A DNA stretch of 13,644 nt from CAYQTO01 sp964420455 (lineage in GTDB: Bacteria > Sumerlaeota > Sumerlaeia > SLMS01). The notes under the pieces were generated by a model, which saw nothing but the letters and a program-made list of their open reading frames with translations, had not been told where the DNA came from and did no database searches. Positions 12,317-13,644 of the stretch are shown one piece after another (the first letter of the stretch is position 1; each line of letters begins with the position of its first letter). The position numbers and the translations under genes are program-made. The DNA is taken from assembly GCA_964420455.1 (NCBI GenBank), contig CAYQTO010000101.1, forward strand, positions 1 through 13,644, written 5' to 3'.

Positions 12317-13644
12317 GCGGGGGCGTGTGGGCGGGCCTCGCCGCGTCGATCATGGTGGCCACCGGATTTGCCGGCCTCCTCCTCATGGGGCCTGTCTATA
12401 CGTCGTCGGACGAGTACTGCCGCCTGCATTACGCGGTCCTGTGGTCGCGGGACCCTTTCTTCGCGCCGTGGGACCACATCTGGCTCGGGGGAAACTTCTG
12501 GCTGCTGGGTCCGATGGTGGGGGTCTTGGGGGACGCGGTGGCGGCGGGGATTGTCTTCGGACTGGCGAGTGCCGCCGCGGCCGGCGTGGGCGTCTATACG
12601 CTTCTGCGGGTGATGGAGCTTTCCCCACCGGCGGCGCTGGCGGGGGTGGCGATTGTCGCTACCCGCCCGGTGGTGATGGCCCTGGCCAAGTCCCCCCAGC
12701 CGGACCTGCTGTTCTTCGGGTTGCTGTTTTTGGCGGTGGCCGGGATGGCCTGGCATGTCCGCGGGGCGGGGGCGGTTTCCCGCCCTTCGTGGCCGTGGGC
12801 TGGGGCGACGCTGGCGGTGATGGCCGCCCAATCCCTCCGGTACGAGGCCTGGTACTTTACGGTGATCTTTGGGCTGGTGGCGCTCGGCCTTTTCGGTGTC
12901 TGTCTTTATAGACACCATTGGCGGGCCGCGGCCCTGTGGACGCCGCTCGGGCTGGCGCTGGCGGTGATGCCGCTCCTGTGGTTCTGGAGCAGCACGCGCA
13001 CCCTGGGGGCGCCGTTTGCCTTCGTCGACAACGTCAGCCGGATGCTCCTCATGCCAACGCCCGAGCTGGACCTGACGCGTCCGTGGCACCGCTTTCTGTA
13101 TTATCCCTATTACGCGTTTTGGCAATCGCCGGTGGTGCTGGTGGCGGGTGGGGGGGGACTGGCGATGGCGCTCTGGCGGGGGACTCCCGGGACGCGCGTG
13201 GCGGCCGGCGCGCTCGCGGCGTTCCTGCTGATCCTGCTGGTCAACACGACGCTCAAGGGGACGGGGAACAACTGGCCGTGGCGCTACGGCGCGACATTCC
13301 TCCTCCCCGCGGCGGTGTTCGTCCCCGTGCTGGGGACGATGGTCCTGCGGCAGGTTGGGAAGCGTTGGTTGGCGGTGGCCGCTTCGGTGCTGGTTCTGGC
13401 GGACGTCGTCTATACGGCGGCGCGCTTCCCGGACCTCTTTCAAAACGATCCGCCACGGGACTCGATCGTCCGCCTTGGCAATTACCTCGCGGAGATTGGA
13501 TACCCGACGGGGGGCGCGCCGGTGGTCTTGGGCCTGGATCAGGTGGGGCTGGAGGGATTCGTGGACTATGACGTGTGGGTGGCCTCGGTGCATGCCGGGC
13601 CTGTCTATACGATTCGGCCGACAAGAACGCCGGCCGATTGGGGG
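12313..13644 (+). CDS. Polytopic GT-C/GT39-like glycosyltransferase (3' end outside window)
   Basis: The start ATG overlaps the DUF445 stop by four bases. The 444 residues in the window are very hydrophobic, with about nine to ten membrane segments, the first at about residues 5-27. The first extracytoplasmic loop carries SSDEYCRLHYAVLW (about 31-44), where an acidic DE pair sits as in GT-C enzymes of the dolichyl-phosphate-mannose mannosyltransferase (GT39) kind. An FAPWDHIWLGGNFWLLGP segment follows, and later SLRYEAWYF and GNNWPWRYGATFLLPA, typical loop motifs of such proteins. These enzymes transfer sugars from polyprenyl phosphate on the outer face of the membrane; donor and acceptor here are unknown. 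Four exact octamers are read as Val-Tyr-Thr (residues 28, 94, 366, 431), and a one-mismatch copy uses the uncommon codon AGA (Leu198-Tyr-Arg). The family call rests on hydropathy and loop motifs only. Confidence 0.7.
   Translation, partial: MSGGVWAGLAASIMVATGFAGLLLMGPVYTSSDEYCRLHYAVLWSRDPFFAPWDHIWLGGNFWLLGPMVGVLGDAVAAGIVFGLASAAAAGVGVYTLLRVMELSPPAALAGVAIVATRPVVMALAKSPQPDLLFFGLLFLAVAGMAWHVRGAGAVSRPSWPWAGATLAVMAAQSLRYEAWYFTVIFGLVALGLFGVCLYRHHWRAAALWTPLGLALAVMPLLWFWSSTRTLGAPFAFVDNVSRMLLMPTPELDLTRPWHRFLYYPYYAFWQSPVVLVAGGGGLAMALWRGTPGTRVAAGALAAFLLILLVNTTLKGTGNNWPWRYGATFLLPAAVFVPVLGTMVLRQVGKRWLAVAASVLVLADVVYTAARFPDLFQNDPPRDSIVRLGNYLAEIGYPTGGAPVVLGLDQVGLEGFVDYDVWVASVHAGPVYTIRPTRTPADWG
12394..12401 (+). 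repeat. Iterated octamer GTCTATAC, exact copy
   Basis: In the GT-C-like gene, read as Val28-Tyr-Thr; preceded by GGGCCT, the same six bases as the copy at 13603. Confidence 0.9.
12592..12599 (+). repeat. Iterated octamer GTCTATAC, exact copy
   Basis: In the GT-C-like gene, read as Val94-Tyr-Thr, 191 bases after the previous copy. Confidence 0.9.
12901..12914. repeat. One-mismatch octamer within a small inverted repeat
   Basis: TTATAGAC at 12906-12913 differs from GTATAGAC only in the first base and is read CTT TAT AGA CAC (Leu-Tyr-Arg-His), with the uncommon Arg codon AGA. The surrounding TGTCT-TTAT-AGACA is a perfect 5-bp inverted repeat with a 4-base loop. Confidence 0.5.
13408..13415 (+). 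repeat. Iterated octamer GTCTATAC, exact copy
   Basis: In the GT-C-like gene, read as Val366-Tyr-Thr. Confidence 0.9.
13603..13610 (+). repeat. Iterated octamer GTCTATAC, exact copy
   Basis: In the GT-C-like gene, read as Val431-Tyr-Thr near the right edge of the window; preceded by GGGCCT as at 12394. Confidence 0.9.

Noticed and set aside
787..13610. Octamer as a CRISPR, transposon end or attachment site
   Set aside because: Copies are isolated, irregularly spaced, coding and without longer shared flanks, so none of these element types fits.
787..13610. Octamer as a replication-polar motif (KOPS- or Chi-like)
   Set aside because: Orientation follows gene direction (10 of 12 on the coding strand) and changes with it, so a fixed replication polarity is not seen in this window; a longer contig would be needed to revisit this.

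Overview
The window is a 13.6 kb piece of a GC-rich bacterial chromosome (roughly two thirds G+C by eye). The cell type looks Gram-negative or otherwise envelope-rich: three of the eight genes start with lipoprotein signal peptides and a fourth has an ordinary signal peptide. Nothing identifies the phylum. The mix of TPR proteins, a DUF1343-like lipoprotein, large Ig-like lipoproteins and a DUF445 protein would fit a Planctomycetota/Verrucomicrobiota-type or candidate-phylum genome, but that is only an impression. A run of 10 N at 7971-7980 shows this is a scaffolded draft assembly.

Layout. Five genes run leftwards on the minus strand and three run rightwards on the plus strand, diverging from a 183-bp intergenic region (9677-9859). 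Minus strand, in transcription order: a DUF1343/NamZ-like lipoprotein (9676-8261); a large lipoprotein of carboxypeptidase-regulatory-like and SbsA-type Ig-like domains (8255-6213); and a secreted protein with a DUF2961-like N-terminal part (6216-3853), whose start overlaps the previous stop by ATGA. These three are probably one operon. After a 142-bp gap with a possible promoter comes a GH57-like protein (3710-1569). After a 116-bp gap comes a TPR lipoprotein (1452 to beyond base 1, partial). Plus strand: a TPR-zincin metallopeptidase (9860-10708), a DUF445 membrane protein (10727-12316) and, overlapping it by ATGA, a polytopic GT-C-like glycosyltransferase (12313 to beyond the right edge). 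The general theme is cell envelope and polysaccharide work, with no mobile elements, RNA genes or CRISPR.

The most unusual thing is not a gene. The non-palindromic octamer GTCTATAC (reverse complement GTATAGAC) occurs 12 times exactly, plus at least four one-mismatch copies. About 0.14 exact copies would be expected for this base composition. All exact copies are inside genes, on both strands and in six of the eight genes. Ten are read as Val-Tyr-Thr and two, in the opposite orientation, as Arg-Ile-Asp, so the selected object appears to be DNA rather than peptide. Density (about one per 1.1 kb) and embedding in coding sequence resemble DNA uptake sequences or highly iterated motifs such as cyanobacterial HIP1. 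I know of no described system using this octamer.
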